From Meloidogyne chitwoodi (Eukaryota > Nematoda > Chromadorea > Rhabditida > Meloidogynidae), in NCBI GenBank assembly GCA_015183035.1, contig JACZZP010000017.1, forward strand, positions 1,426,001-1,490,000: DNA of 64,000 nt, written 5' to 3'. The translations under genes and the position numbers were made by a program. Every line of letters begins with the position of its first letter. The stretch's first letter is position 1. The notes beneath the pieces are model-generated. The model ran no database searches. It saw only the letters and a program-made list of their open reading frames with translations, and was not told the DNA's origin. Shown here in pieces: positions 40,226-52,526 of this stretch.

Positions 40226-43200
40226 CAAAGAGGATGCGGATAAGAAGAAGAAGAAAAGAAAGGAAAATATAGAAAGGAATATTGTATGTGTGATGATATA
40301 TTCCAAATAATATATTTGTCTATTGCTTGAATTGTATAATATTTGTTAATATAAATATATGTATGTATTCTATAAATAATTGTTGTCCCAAATATCCAAC
40401 AAAAATTATTTAAAAATGTATGTATAATTGTTGTAAAATAAATAAATATAATATTTGTTATTTTTATACTTTTTCTTTTTTATATAATATTAGTTTAAGT
40501 ATTTAAAGTTTATTTTTAGATAAAACACTTTTATTCATTAAAATTGGTTTAGTCTTTTTTTATTAAATATAATTACCTAGATTGTTTGTTTGTTTTTTCA
40601 ATTATTAATTGATTTTTAAAATAAAATTCCTTTTAAAATAAATAAATAAATTAATTAATATACCTATACTATCAGTTATATAAAATTAAAAATTATTTTT
40701 TTTTATTTTTTCGCATAATTATTTTATAAAAAATAATTATTTATTTATAAAATAATATAAAATTCCCCCAAATTAACAATTTATATTATTTTTATTTTTT
40801 TTTAATTTTGAGACATTTATATATTAATTAAATATTTAATTTATGACTATTTTAATTAAAATAAATAATTATTAATATCAATTTTTTGTTATCAAATTTA
40901 TTTATTTATTTTATTTTTTTGATAAAAAATGACATTTTATTTTTTTAAATTATTAGTCATTTTAATTTTTATATAAATATATTTTTGTTTTTATTGAATA
41001 AATATTTAAATAAATAAATAAATAAAATATATTAAAATTAATAAAACTCTTATAAAATAAATTTTATTTTATTTTTTTTTTATTTTAAATTAATTTATTT
41101 TTTAAGTTTATTTAAATTATTTTCCAAATAATATTATTTATAAATAATTATTTATTTATTTTTTATTTATTTTTTTTGATTTTTTTAAGTTAAGAAAATT
41201 CTTTAAATTTTTTCTGCGCATTCCTTTTGAATATAAAATTAATTTATTTTTTTATAAAATTTATTTTTTTATAAATATTAATATTTTTATTTTTTATTTT
41301 AAATTTAATTTCCTTTTTTATTACTTTTTTACGTCTTTTTATTTTTTTATATTTGCATTTTTATTTTTTTCTTAAATAAATTTTTTTTAAATTTATCATA
41401 AATTGTTTAAACAAATAAATAAATATTAATTAAAATAAATTAATTTAAAATTTAAAAAAATAATTAAAAATTATTATTTTATTTAATTTTTTTCTTCTTC
41501 TAAAATAAATATTATTTTTAAAATATATTTATTTATTCCCTTCTCTACTATTTTTATATTTTCTTTAAAAAATAAATAAAAATTATTTAATTTAACATTA
41601 ATGGATATATTTCCCTTTTTTATTTTTTAGTTGCTTCTTCTTTTTTTTCTTTTTTTTGCCATTTTCATGGCCTTTTTACAAATTTTATTATTTTTAAAGA
41701 AAATTTTTTTATAAAAAAAACATTGGTTTCTTTCTTTTATTTAAAAATAAAAATGCCCAACAAATGGACTAAAAAAAAGAAGAAACCAAAAAATAAAGGG
41801 GAAGCCAACATAAACTTTTTTTTAAAAATATTAAGCAAAAATTGACTACTTTAAAAAAAAATATTTTTTTCTTTTTTGGCATCTAAAATATTTATATTTA
41901 GTAAATAGTTAATTAACAAAGAAATAAAAAAAAAGAATTTTTAAATAAAATAAATTAAAATTATTTTTTTAATTTTTATTTATAAATTATTTTATTTAAG
42001 TTAATATATTTATTTTATTATTTTTCTTAAAATTATCAAACACAATTTATTTTTATTTTTTGATACAAATAAATATTTTTATCTTTTTTCAATTTATTAT
42101 TTTAATTAAATATTTTATTTTTTAGGATTTATTTTAATCTTTAAAAAATAAATAAATATTAAATCAAAATTATTTTTATTAAAAAAAAGATATATTTTTT
42201 ATAGGGATTATATATTATTATTTTAAAGGAAAAGTAGAGTATTAAATAATTAAAAAATAAAATAAAAATTTATTTAATATATATTTTTTAATAATTTAAT
42301 TAATTTAATTATTTAATTATTATTAAAAAGAAAAAAGATTTAATTTAAATTAATTTATTTATTTATTTAATTTTTCATCTGTCAGACTGCCTGTTTTCTT
42401 TTATTTTTGCTTAAAATAGCTAATAAAAATATTATTTATTTATTAAATTATTTATTTTTAAAAGATGGATAAAATATTATTATTTTTTGGAATTTTTATA
42501 AAATAAATAAATATTTAAAAATAAATAACAATTTTTTAATCTTCTTAACATTTAAAAATCCCCTATTTCTTTTAATATTTTCTTTCCCTTTTTTGCGCAT
42601 TTTTATCTAAATATTTTCTTTTTTTCTTCTTCTAATTATTTTAATTATTTTTTAATATAGTTACACATTTTATTTCTTTTTTATATATCGCAATTTTCTT
42701 TTTTCTTTTTATTTTTTAATATATTTTATATCCGTAAACCCCTTCCCCCCTTCTCTTTCCCCTTTTTACCAATTCAGCAATAATTATCTCTGTCCTAAAT
42801 TTTTTTTTTGTTTTTATTTTATTGATTAAGAAGGAAAAAATGTTTAAAAAATAATAAATATTAATAAAATTAAATTAATTTATTTAAATTAATTTTATTT
42901 AAAATAAAATAAATATTCCCTAAATCTTTTATTTTTTAAATTATTTTGTGTATCTATTTCTTTTGTTTTATTATAAATAATTTAAATTAATTATTTTAAA
43001 CTTTCTTTATTCTTTTAAGTGTTTTTATTTATTAAAAGGTTTTTCTTTACTTTTCTTTTTTTTAATCCTTAATATAAAGAAGACTTTTTTAATGGCCTTT
43101 AAGCTAAAAATGTAAATATATAAACTAATTTATTATATATAAGGTTACAATTTAATATTATTTTTAATTTTATTTATATTTAATTTTATTTACTTACTTT

Positions 43201-44796
43201 TTTTTTGTTTTTTACATTGTTTTTTTAATCGCCTGATTTAAAAAAAATCAGCCAACTGGTCCAAAATTGATTGAATATATTTATTTATTTATTTATTTGT
43301 CTCTTCCAAAAACATATAAATGTAATAAATGTATTTTACTTTTATCTTTTTTTTTAACATAAAATAATTTATTATCAAAGTAACTAGTATTTAATAGTAA
43401 TTGAAAAGCTTTGTGAGACAAGAAGAGACTTTTCTTTTCTTTTTATAATCACAAACATTATATATATTTTAAAAAATTAAAGTTCCAAACAATTAATTAT
43501 AGTAAATTAATTTTATCCTTTTTATTTTTTATTGAGAAAATCTATAAAATTCTTAAAAAGTATTTTTGAGAAATGTTAGAGAAAATACAGTAATAATTTG
43601 TCATTTTTACATTTTTTGAATTTTACATTTTGAAATTTAAGCAAAATTCAATATAGCCATTTCATCATTTTTGTCTATAAATTTCTTTTTCATTCTATTT
43701 TTTCAAGGAATTTTTTTTCTTTTAAATTAAATGGTAAAATGATTAAGCTTTTTAACGATTTAAATTTATCAAAAATCGATTTGAAATAATAAAAAAAAAC
43801 GGCTAATAAAACACTCACACTCAAATTTTGACTTTGAAATATCCCTCCCATTATGTACATATTTAAGAACACAAATAAGTAAATAGAGAAAAATAAAACA
43901 TTAAAAAGAGAGAGATTAGTTAAAACAACGCAAATGCATGACCACCACCCCTTTCATGCTCTCTCTATCTAAACCGGTGTTTGTTGGTCGATACTTAGAG
44001 AAAAGATGAAAATTGAGAATGTGGACTCTGAATAATGCGCAGCAATTCCTTTAGTGTCATTGCGTGGTAAATATTCTTTTTTCTTCCTTGCCTGACAGCT
44101 CATCTGTCCATTTCCTCTACAAACTCCTATAAAGCACACCTTTGCTCCCATTTTCTTTATTGATTCCTACATTCTGCGCGAATGCATTAGCCACAAAGAA
44201 AAAATAAGACACATTTTTTAAATATTTTTACCAAGAAATTGAAAATGTTTAATGAATATTTATTTGATAATAATTAATTTTTTAATTATTTACTTTTTAT
44301 TTAAATATTAAAATTTATTATCTTTACTTTTGTTTATGTACTACTTTTTTGTTTCTTTAAAAAATGTAAAAAACATGCAACTATTTCTTTTTTTGTGTTT
44401 ATATTATTTTTTTTTTTAATTTTTTAGCTACAATTTTTAATTATTATAAATTCAATTATTGAATTCACGTAATTTAATTTTTATAACTACAAAAATTATT
44501 TACTACAATTATTTTTTAATAATAATAAAAATACAAATTAAACAACTTACTGATTACTTGAAATTCTTGAATAATTATTTGGTAAAAATTTTTTAATTTT
44601 TTATTTGTTAAGAATATTAATCCTTTTGAATTCTTTAAAATGTTGATTTGTTCACTTAAATTTAGGTATTTTAATTTTAAATGTATCATTATGCATTGGT
44701 GTAATCATCATAAATTGTCAATTTAAGTTCTCAGGAACTTCTCTTAAACAACGACGAACTGAAGAACTTCGTCAAAAACGAGTCAACTTTTCCAAA
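40226..44796. other. AT desert, 4.6 kb
   Basis: Very AT-rich with TTTATTTATT and poly-A/T tracts; no protein-like frame. From about 43900 to 44190 the composition becomes balanced (CAACGCAAATGCATGACCAC onward, with TATAAAGCA at 44129) and could be a promoter or 5' exon of the gene at 44.8 kb. Confidence 0.5.
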
Positions 44797-47067
44797 ATGG
44801 ATCATCAATCGTTGGTGGAGGAATTACCAGAAATTGAAAAATTAACCCCTCAAGAACGTATAGCACTTGCTAGAGAACGAAGAGCTGAACAACTTCGTCA
44901 AAATATTGCTCGTGAAACTCAACTACCATTGCCTGCACAACGTCGGCAGAGGCTTCGGTTCACCCCAGATGTTGCACTACTTGAGGCAACAGTTAGAGGA
45001 GATTCACAAGAAGGTTTTTAATTAATTATTATTTTTTAATAATTAATTTATAGTTGAACGACTTTTAATGGAAGGGGTCAACGCCGATTCGCACAACGAG
45101 GATGGATTGACACCTTTACATCAGGCATTAATTTAAATAATTTTCTTTATCTTTACAATTCTTTATTTTTTTATCTAGTATTGCTTTTCAAATTAAATTG
45201 TTTTTTTATTAGATTGTTAAATCTAACTTCTGAATTGAACTTTAATCTAATCTTTTATAATTTTTAAAAATCCTCAAATTAAACTCACTTGACTTTTTCA
45301 AATTTCCAGTGTGCTATTGATAACAATGAGCGGATTGTTCACCTTTTACTTAAATATGGAGCATGTGTCAATGCCAAAGATACAGAACTTTGGACACCTT
45401 TGCATGCAGCTGCTTGTTGTGCTTATATTGATATTGTCCGTTTACTTATTGCACAGTTAGTTAATCTTTAATTTGATTGATTTAAAGCTTTAATATTGAT
45501 AATTTTTATAGTTATTGATGAGGAAATAAATACTATTTTTTATAATAAAATAAAAATTTTCAGTAACGCTGATTTACTAGCAGTAAATGCAGATGGTAAT
45601 ATGCCATATGATATTTGTGATGATGAACAAACTCTTGACCTTATTGAATCAGAAATGGCTGCTCGTGGAATAACACAAGAAATGATAGATGAAAGAAGGC
45701 AACAACCAGAAAGAGAAATGTTAAACGATATGAAAATATTACATCAAAGAGGATTACCTTTAGATCAGAGAAATTCTATTGATAAATCTTCTTTTGTAAT
45801 TTTTTTTTGATTATTTTAAAAGATTTCTTTTTTAATATAAATTAATTTTAAGTTACATATAGCAGCAGCAAATGGTTATTATGATGTAGCTGCCTTCCTT
45901 CTCCGTTGTAATGTATCCCCTATATTGAGAGATAATGATTTGTGGCAACCAATACATGCAGCAGCCTCTTGGAATCAACCAGACTTAATTGAACTTTTAT
46001 GCGAGTATGGAGCTGATATAAATGCAAAAACTCTCGCTGGAGAAAGTCCTTTAGGTTTACATTTTGATACTTTATATTAAGGATTATAATTTTACTTTAT
46101 ATTCTCTGAGTTAATCGGATAATATTAATAGGATAAATTGAGTCAATTTTGATGTAATCCGATAACATTTAGAAAATTAAATGGCTCATAAAATTTTTTT
46201 TATAGAATTGACTGAAGATGAACCTACCCAACAAGTAATTAGGACAATAGCTCAAACTGAGGCTCGAAGACGGCGTGGGCCAGGAGGAGGTTACTTTGGT
46301 GTACGCGATTCACGACGCCAAAGCCGAAAGTAATTTTTTATTTATTTTTATTAAACTTAAAAATTAAGAAGGAAAAAATTTGAATCTCCACAACAACCTC
46401 CATCAACATTAGAAAATCCTTTTTCTGCAAGAGGTGCAATTAGACGTCAATCATTACGTGATCGTAGTGGAATGTCGTTGGCTCGTTTGGAAGCACAGCG
46501 AGAAGGTTCTGACCTTATTCGTAGTTATAATAGCAAAGAAGACCTTTCTTCTAATCCTGTGGTTTGTTTTGAATATTTTATATTTATTAAATTAATTTTA
46601 GGATGATTCTTTTCATAACGCTTCTGCTAGTTCATCTTCTGCATTACATGGTGGAACTCCACATCAACAACAACGTCGAGAATCTCCACCTAAACGTGCA
46701 TTAATGGCAAGGAGTGCTTCCCATCAAAAGCAAAAACAACAAATGTCACCGGATGAATGGTTAAAGAAGTTAGAGGCAGACTCTGCTGGTTTTCGAGATA
46801 TTGATGGAGAAGATGGTGAATTACATCCTGAACTTAAAGGAGGGCAAAAAGGAAAGAGTGGTAGTGGAGTCGGGAGAGGTCAACCAGGCAAGTATTTTTT
46901 TGAAACTTGTGAGATTATAAAAAATCAAAAAATATATAATAATTTAAACAGAAATGAATGGTGGTCCCACAGCAACAACATTTGTTGGTGGAGCTTCAAA
47001 ACAACAATTAACAATTGGTTCTGGGACAAACAGAAGGCGTAAACAAGGTTGTTGCTCTGTTTTGTAA
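44797..47067 (+). CDS. PPP1R16: PP1 regulatory subunit 16 (TIMAP/MYPT3) homologue
   Basis: Nine exons: 44797-45013, 45054-45124, 45310-45455, 45564-45795, 45853-46054, 46206-46329, 46369-46561, 46602-46887, 46952-47067; 528 aa in frame. It targets protein phosphatase 1 to membranes. Seen: the N-terminal MDHQSLVEELPEIEKLTPQE..ARERRAEQLRQ helix, a PP1-binding RVxF-type RLRF before DVALLEATVRGD, ankyrin repeats (DGLTPLHQCAIDNNE, KDTELWTPLHAAACCAYIDI, NADGNMPYDICDDEQTLDLI, later LWQPIHAAASWNQPDL), a disordered Arg/Ser tail and a C-terminal CaaX-like GCCSVL for prenylation, as in TIMAP (CCRIS). Introns 2 and 8 appear to use GC donors. The frame stays open upstream of the ATG to an acceptor near 44733 and includes KRVNF, so an extra 5' exon is possible. 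Confidence 0.88.
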
Positions 47068-47464
47068 ATTTTTTTTCTGAACGGTTGGAAAGCTCAATTT
47101 TTTAATAAAAGCAGTTTTTGTTTTTCTCAAAGAGGATAATTTACTTTTGTTTATTTTTTTATCATTTTTTGTATTTTCACTTATTTTTTTTTTATTTCTT
47201 ACCAAAGATTTCTAATTATATAATATAGGGAAGGAAGAGATCCCATTCTTATATTTTTTAATAAATTTTATATATTTTTTCGCCGTCCATAACGAAAAAA
47301 CCAGTCATTTTAATGTTCCCTTTAATAAATTTAATTGACATTATTATATGTGTAAATAATATAATTCCAATTTTTATATTTTTGTTATTTTTACATGAAA
47401 TAAATAATTTTGGAAAGGATTTTTGTTTTGATTTTGACCCTTAAAAATTATAAAAAAACAAAAA
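47068..47464. other. Intergenic between convergent genes
   Basis: AT-rich 3' flanks of the PP1 subunit (+) and MUS81 (-). No structure seen. Confidence 0.35.
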
Positions 47465-49612
47465 TCATACAGTAAAAACAACATCATTACAAGCATTTTT
47501 AATAAAAGAATTTAATGTTTTTGTAACAGATTCAGCCATTGTAGGGATTTCTTGATTTAAATTATTTCCTCCATTTTTGAAGAATTGAACGAGTGACAGA
47601 AATGTAGGAAATCGTTGTTGAATAATTCTGGCCCGCTCCAAACTCATTCCTGGGCAGACAGTTAATTGACGAAGCCAACAATCGGAAATTGAAATTGGTC
47701 GAGGCTTTCTGGATTTTTCTTGAAGATTTTCAAATGATGGGCCAATTATCTTAAGAGAATTTTATTAATTATAATTTTTACAGTCAAAAGTAATGAACAT
47801 AAATAATTCCTTGATTTAACTAGGCCCATTTCGGAAAATAAGGACATCTAAGAAAAAATAAGATTTTGAAGAAATTTTTTGATTTAACTAGGCCCATTTC
47901 GGAAAATAAGGACATCTAAGAAAAAATAAGATTTTGAAGAAATTTTTTGATTTAACTAGGCCCATTTCGGAAAATAAGGACATCTAAGAAAAAATAAGAT
48001 TTTGAAGAAATTTTTTGATTTAACTAGGCCCATTTCGGAAAATAAGGACATCTAAGAAAAAATAAGATTTTGAAGAAATTTTTTGATTTAACTAGGCCCA
48101 TTTCGGAAAATCAAAAGTAATGAGGATAAATAATTCCTTTAAGAATGTCTATTGCTGATTTTCATTCGAGCAAATATTAAAAAAACCTCTTCATTGGCAC
48201 ATTTATCCTCTAATCGTTTTGTCAAAATTTGAAGAAATTTTGCTGTTCCTTGTTTATTTAGAGTCCGATGAACAAGAAAATCATTGTCTACACTAGTTGA
48301 TATCATTGCTTGTTCAAGAGAGCGATCAGAATTGTTTTGTGAGCCTTCCACTATTAAAACTATATTATTTAATCCACATTTTTGTAAACGAGATTTTTGT
48401 TCCAGATAACGAGGTTCACGGATGCTTTTCTGAAAAATTTATATTTTAGTAATTTCAAATTAGAGTATGAACTCAAGATTAAATCATCTAATTGGTATAA
48501 AATTAAAAAAAAACCTTCAAGTCATCCCATGTTTTACGTTCAATAATATAATCTAAAACAAGCTCTTTAAATTTTCCAGTCTGCCGATCTGTCCATTGTA
48601 ATATCCAAAGATAATCGCCCACAGAAAGTGGACGACTTTCCCATTTAATTCCTGAAGATAATAAAAATTCTCCAACACTTTTCCCTCCTTTAGAAGATTT
48701 TCCTCCTCTTCCATTCATTGTTCTAGTTTCTTCTCTATTATCTACAATTAGAAGAATCTGACTTTCAACACCTCCAGATGGAGAATGGTGAAGGAGCTGT
48801 TCTTCAGTAGTATTATTATCAGTGCTTATAGCTAGATCCTCATTTGGTGAATTTAAAGGTGAAATATAAAGATTGTCTAAAAAATAAAAAATGAGAACTG
48901 AAAATTCCATAAGATGTTAATGGAAAAATAAATGACAAGAAAGATAATACAACTTATTTTTCAATATTTTAAAGGTTTATTTTTTGGCAAATAAAACTTC
49001 CTTAAGGGCTCTTAATAATTATAAAAACCTTGAATATCTTCATTTATTGCTTTTAAAGATGTTGTTGGTTTAGATGTTGATCCATTTATTTCCACTAATT
49101 TTGCTGGCGATCGCCTTTGAGGTGATTTTGTATTCTTATTATTAGAGTCAATTTTATTTGCTCCTTTTTGAATAAATGGTAAAGAATTTCCTCTTTTTCG
49201 ATTAAATAAATTCGCTTCTGAAGCAGTTTCCTCAAGAAGACGAAAAGCTTGTCCAGATTCCATTTCTTTAATTTGGTCAATAGAGGGTGTTGTATTAGAG
49301 AAAAGAACTTCACAAGCTCTGCGCCAAGCAGTGTTTAAGCGTGTAGCAATATCATCACCAATTCCTTAAATTTATTTTTAATAAAAAAATAAAAATATTT
49401 AAACCTCTAATTTTTCGCAGCTCCCCATGTCCATGTACATCAAGAGGAAATAATTTTAAATTATTCAACGCTTTGCGAATAACATAAGCATGATTTTTAT
49501 CAGAAATATTTTTACGCCATTCCTCAAGTATTCGCTCATAAAATAGCTTTTCTGGAAATTGTAGACGAACTTTTACACGTCTTTTGCTACCAGAAGTTCT
49601 TTTATTGTTCAT
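47465..49612 (-). CDS. mus-81: MUS81 structure-specific endonuclease
   Basis: Five exons on the minus strand: 49612-49405, 49364-49029, 48876-48515, 48429-48187, 47749-47465; 477 aa in frame. With EME1 it cleaves branched DNA at stalled forks and recombination intermediates. N-terminal helix-hairpin-helix region (HGELRKIRGIGDDIATRLNT), a basic linker, then the XPF-type nuclease: ILLIVDNREETR and IIERKTWDDL give the VDxRE and ERKxxDD active-site motifs intact, followed by LEQKSRLQKCGLNNIVLIVE. The C terminus has the second HhH (CPGMSLERARIIQQRFPT). The last intron is enlarged by a 68-bp tandem repeat. A GTG 12 nt upstream is in frame, but ATG 49612 is the natural start. Confidence 0.92.
47783..48143. 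repeat. 68-bp tandem repeat in the last MUS81 intron
   Basis: Four full units and a partial fifth, starting GATTTAACTAGGCCC at 47813, 47881, 47949, 48017 and 48085, practically identical. The array is flanked by diverged direct copies of TCAAAAGTAATGAACATAAA (47783) and TCAAAAGTAATGAGGATAAA (48110). Confidence 0.95.
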
Positions 49613-51219
49613 CAAAAATTTCACTGTCTATTTTCAATCTTTTTACGGAGACTCGTACATTGACTAAAATTATTCGATTTTAAACCAAACTTCTAAGATT
49701 TGTAATATGTATATTAAAGTAATAATTAATTTATAAAAGTATAATTTAACAATGAAAATAATTTATTAATAAGTAAATAAATATTATATAAATGCATATA
49801 CATGGTTAATAAAAACAAAGAAATTTTGGATTAAATAAAGACCGGCCGGGACCGAACCGGGAAAACCGGGTATTCCCGATCCCGTTTTCATCCCGGTTTC
49901 TCAAAAAAACCGGGAAAAGGGATCGGGAAAACGGGATCAGGACCCGATCCCGTTCCTAACTCTAGTTTCTATACCCTCTATTTTCGATAAAACTCATACT
50001 CTACTTTTCTCTTCTTAGAGCCACAGAATTTATGTTTCAGGTAATTTTATGGGTGCTATGTGATTTGGGCAGTGGTGATTTGGGCAGTGAGTTATTTGGG
50101 CAGTGGTGATTTGGGCAGTAAATATTTCTTTTTAAAAATGATTTGTATTAGATTGGTAGGGCTCATATTATAATTACCAAAAACCTAGTCTTACCTGACA
50201 ATAAGGTAGAGACCGGAACCGGGCCCCTTTACCCGTTTTTTGGAGTCACCGGGTTGAAATCGGGACCCGGAATTCCGGGTTTACCCGGTTCGGGTCCCGG
50301 CCGGTCATTTATTTCCAAAAACCCGGACCCGATTTTTTCAAAATTCCGGTCTCTACAATAAGGAGCTTTTTTAACACAACACCAGTATTCGATCCCTTCA
50401 CTAATTTTTGATTCAGCTTCAAAACTATAGTCAAAGCCTTGAAGTGAAAGTAAAATTTTCCCTCTGAGTGATAAAAATATTTTTTAACAAAAAGAAATGT
50501 TTACTGCCCAAATCACCACTGCCCAAATAACTCACTGCCAAAATCACCACTGCCCAAATCACCACTGCCCAAATAACTCACTGCCCAAATCACCACTGCC
50601 CAAATCACCATCCACGAATTTGGTAATGGTAAAATATTACAAATTGTCAGTAATGCAAGTTGTGACAAAATGTCACTAAGGGTAAAATATGACAAATTGT
50701 CAAAAATTTCGTCAATATTTGTCAATATTTTACAGATTTTTCAATATTTCTATCAATATTTTGAGATTTTTTCATCAATATTTATTTAAATTTTTTCAAT
50801 ATTTTTCCACTTTTTCGTCAATATTTTTGGAGACCCTGCTTATAACTTTTCAATTTGGGGGTCAGGGCCAAAAAAGAAAAAAATAGCAATAGGAAACCGA
50901 CCATGCTCTAACGATGGTGTGTATTAAAATACCAAATTTTTGGTGACAGTTCGTGAGTGTCCCTTGTAAGCAAAGAAATAATATCAAAGAATCTGAAGAA
51001 TTATTGATTAAAATTTATCAATTTTAAATCTCCAAACTTTTCAGGATTTATAAAATATTAAAGTAATAATAAATATTAATTTATAAAAGTATAATTTAAC
51101 GATGAACATAAATTATTAAATATCTCGATCAAAAAAGAAAAGAAATATTTATATTATATACCTAATAATACATTATACATGCAAAAAGAAAGAAATTTTA
51201 GTTAATAAAAAAACAATTA
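49613..51219. repeat. Repeat-rich intergenic region
   Basis: Contains a CCGGGA/TCCCGATCCCG word-shuffled block (49840-49966, right end TAACTCTAG); an inverted pair of GATTTGGGCAGTG arrays (about 50065-50119 and 50500-50612); a separate hAT-like CCGG element (50207-50355) between them; and a run of GTCAATATTT words (50700-50830). No credible coding exon. Confidence 0.75.
50207..50355. mobile_element. hAT-type MITE made of ACCCGG words
   Basis: A 149-bp element with perfect 10-bp terminal inverted repeats TAGAGACCGG / CCGGTCTCTA and a perfect 8-bp duplication CAATAAGG (50199-50206, 50356-50363). The interior is permutations of ACCGGG, CCCGG and GGGACCCGG. TAGNG ends and 8-bp duplication fit hAT. 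It inserted inside the loop of the GATTTGGGCAGTG inverted arrays. Confidence 0.85.
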
Positions 51220-52212
51220 TTAGATATTCTTCTTCATCTTCATTGTCGGAAAAATCTTTCCAAAAACTTGAGAATATGTTAATACGAATTCGGTTTCTAA
51301 TCCGTTCTTATGCTCTTCGCTTAATTTTTCCCAATCACTTGACATCGCATCAGGCATTATAAGAGTTTTGTATCCAAGTTGTTTAGCCATGGATGATTTT
51401 TGTTCCAGTCCTTTTACATCAATAAGGTTACCAAAGGAACCAATTTCGCCGAACACTGCAGTTTCTTTAAAAAAATATTTTTAAATTATTCAATGAAATT
51501 TACTTGATTTTGGTTTTATTCCTAATGCTGCTGATAAGAAAGCAGTCACAAATGCACCACCAGCACTGCTACCTTCTTTTTTGACTTGTGCCTAAAATAT
51601 TTTCAATATTTTCTAAGGTAAATTTAATGACTTACAGGAACGATATTAACAAAAGCGTTTTTATCAGAGATACTTCTAAGACCATTTTCTCCAAGAAAAT
51701 CCTTAGTGAATTCATATGCGACCCTAATTGAGTCTGTCATTGTTATGTCTACATTTCCAGTTATGTAAAGACCAGCACTACCACCTTCTTTTTTTTTAAA
51801 TTTTATTTCAATAAATGAGAAAGCACCGGCTTAAATTAAAACTTTTAACAAAAATTAAACGAGAATTGAGAAACCTTCGTTTTCGTTAACGGTGAACATT
51901 GGAAAAATGCCAGGAGCAAGACTTTTATAAGGTTCAGGAAGAACTACAGAAGACGCCTTTTGATATTTGTTGGTTTTCCAATTAATTTCGCTTATCATTA
52001 AATATTCCTTCTAAAATAATATTTAAAAAACCCTTAAATTTTAATACCTCGCTTATTGACTGCCAGCTTTGCGTCGAATCTGAATACGTTAATGAAGACG
52101 AAATTGTGTTGCATTTAACTTTTGATGGTCGTTTACGCGATTTAAGGCAATTAATGGTAATAATAGTAGACGTAAATATTATTGGAATTGGAATAAAGAT
52201 GGCGAAGAACAT
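51220..52212 (-). CDS. Membrane-anchored stand-alone Lon (S16) peptidase-like protein
   Basis: Five exons on the minus strand: 52212-52048, 52010-51875, 51829-51636, 51591-51504, 51464-51220; 275 aa in frame. The N terminus is a hydrophobic leader or signal anchor (MFFAIFIPIPIIFTSTIITI then basic CLKSRKRPSK). The C-terminal 170 residues follow the Lon proteolytic fold: LYITGNVDITMTDSIRVAYE (Lon: LxVTGxLGxVMKES), AQVKKEGSSAGGAFVTAFL at the catalytic-Ser motif (P)KDGPSAG, FGEIGSFGNLIDVKGLEQK and LGYKTLIMP. In an ungapped alignment the catalytic Lys of GGLKEK falls on Glu (KGLEQK), though Lys residues flank it. No AAA+ ATPase or LAN domain is present. Possibly inactive or a divergent peptidase. 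A solo LTR lies about 80 nt upstream. Confidence 0.7.
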
Positions 52213-52292
52213 ATTAATTGGAAAATGTTGTTATAAGAGTTGTATAAAATTATCCTTTTTAAAAAAGAAATTTAATGTAAACAAAAACTTAT

Positions 52293-52526
52293 TGTTGTGT
52301 ATGAATAGTGGTCTTTTATAGACACTTCTAACGGTCTAATATTCATACTATATAAGCACCCATAATAAACCAGTCAGGGAGTTAGTTCTCGTCAACCTCT
52401 ACACCTCAACACGTTCTCTACACTTCTATTGTATTTGCTCTATAATAAACTGTTTGCTTTGTTGCTCGACTACATTACCTAGGACACACACCTGTTGTAC
52501 TTAGGTAGGAAACTTAAGATACAACA
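52293..52526. mobile_element. Solo LTR
   Basis: A 234-bp stretch starting TGTTGT and ending ACAACA, flanked by a perfect 5-bp duplication CTTAT (52288-52292, 52527-52531). Inside are a TATA-like CTATATAAGC and two AATAAA motifs in the order expected of a U3-R-U5 unit. Its composition is more balanced than the surrounding AT-rich DNA. Ends and 5-bp duplication fit BEL/Pao or Ty3-type retrotransposons; no internal coding region remains. Confidence 0.7.

Noticed and set aside
47813..48111. CRISPR-like regular array
   Set aside because: Units are contiguous 68-bp tandem copies without unique spacers, in a eukaryotic intron.
49612..49624. GTG start for MUS81 giving a longer N terminus
   Set aside because: Nuclear genes start at ATG; ATG at 49612 is in frame and close by.
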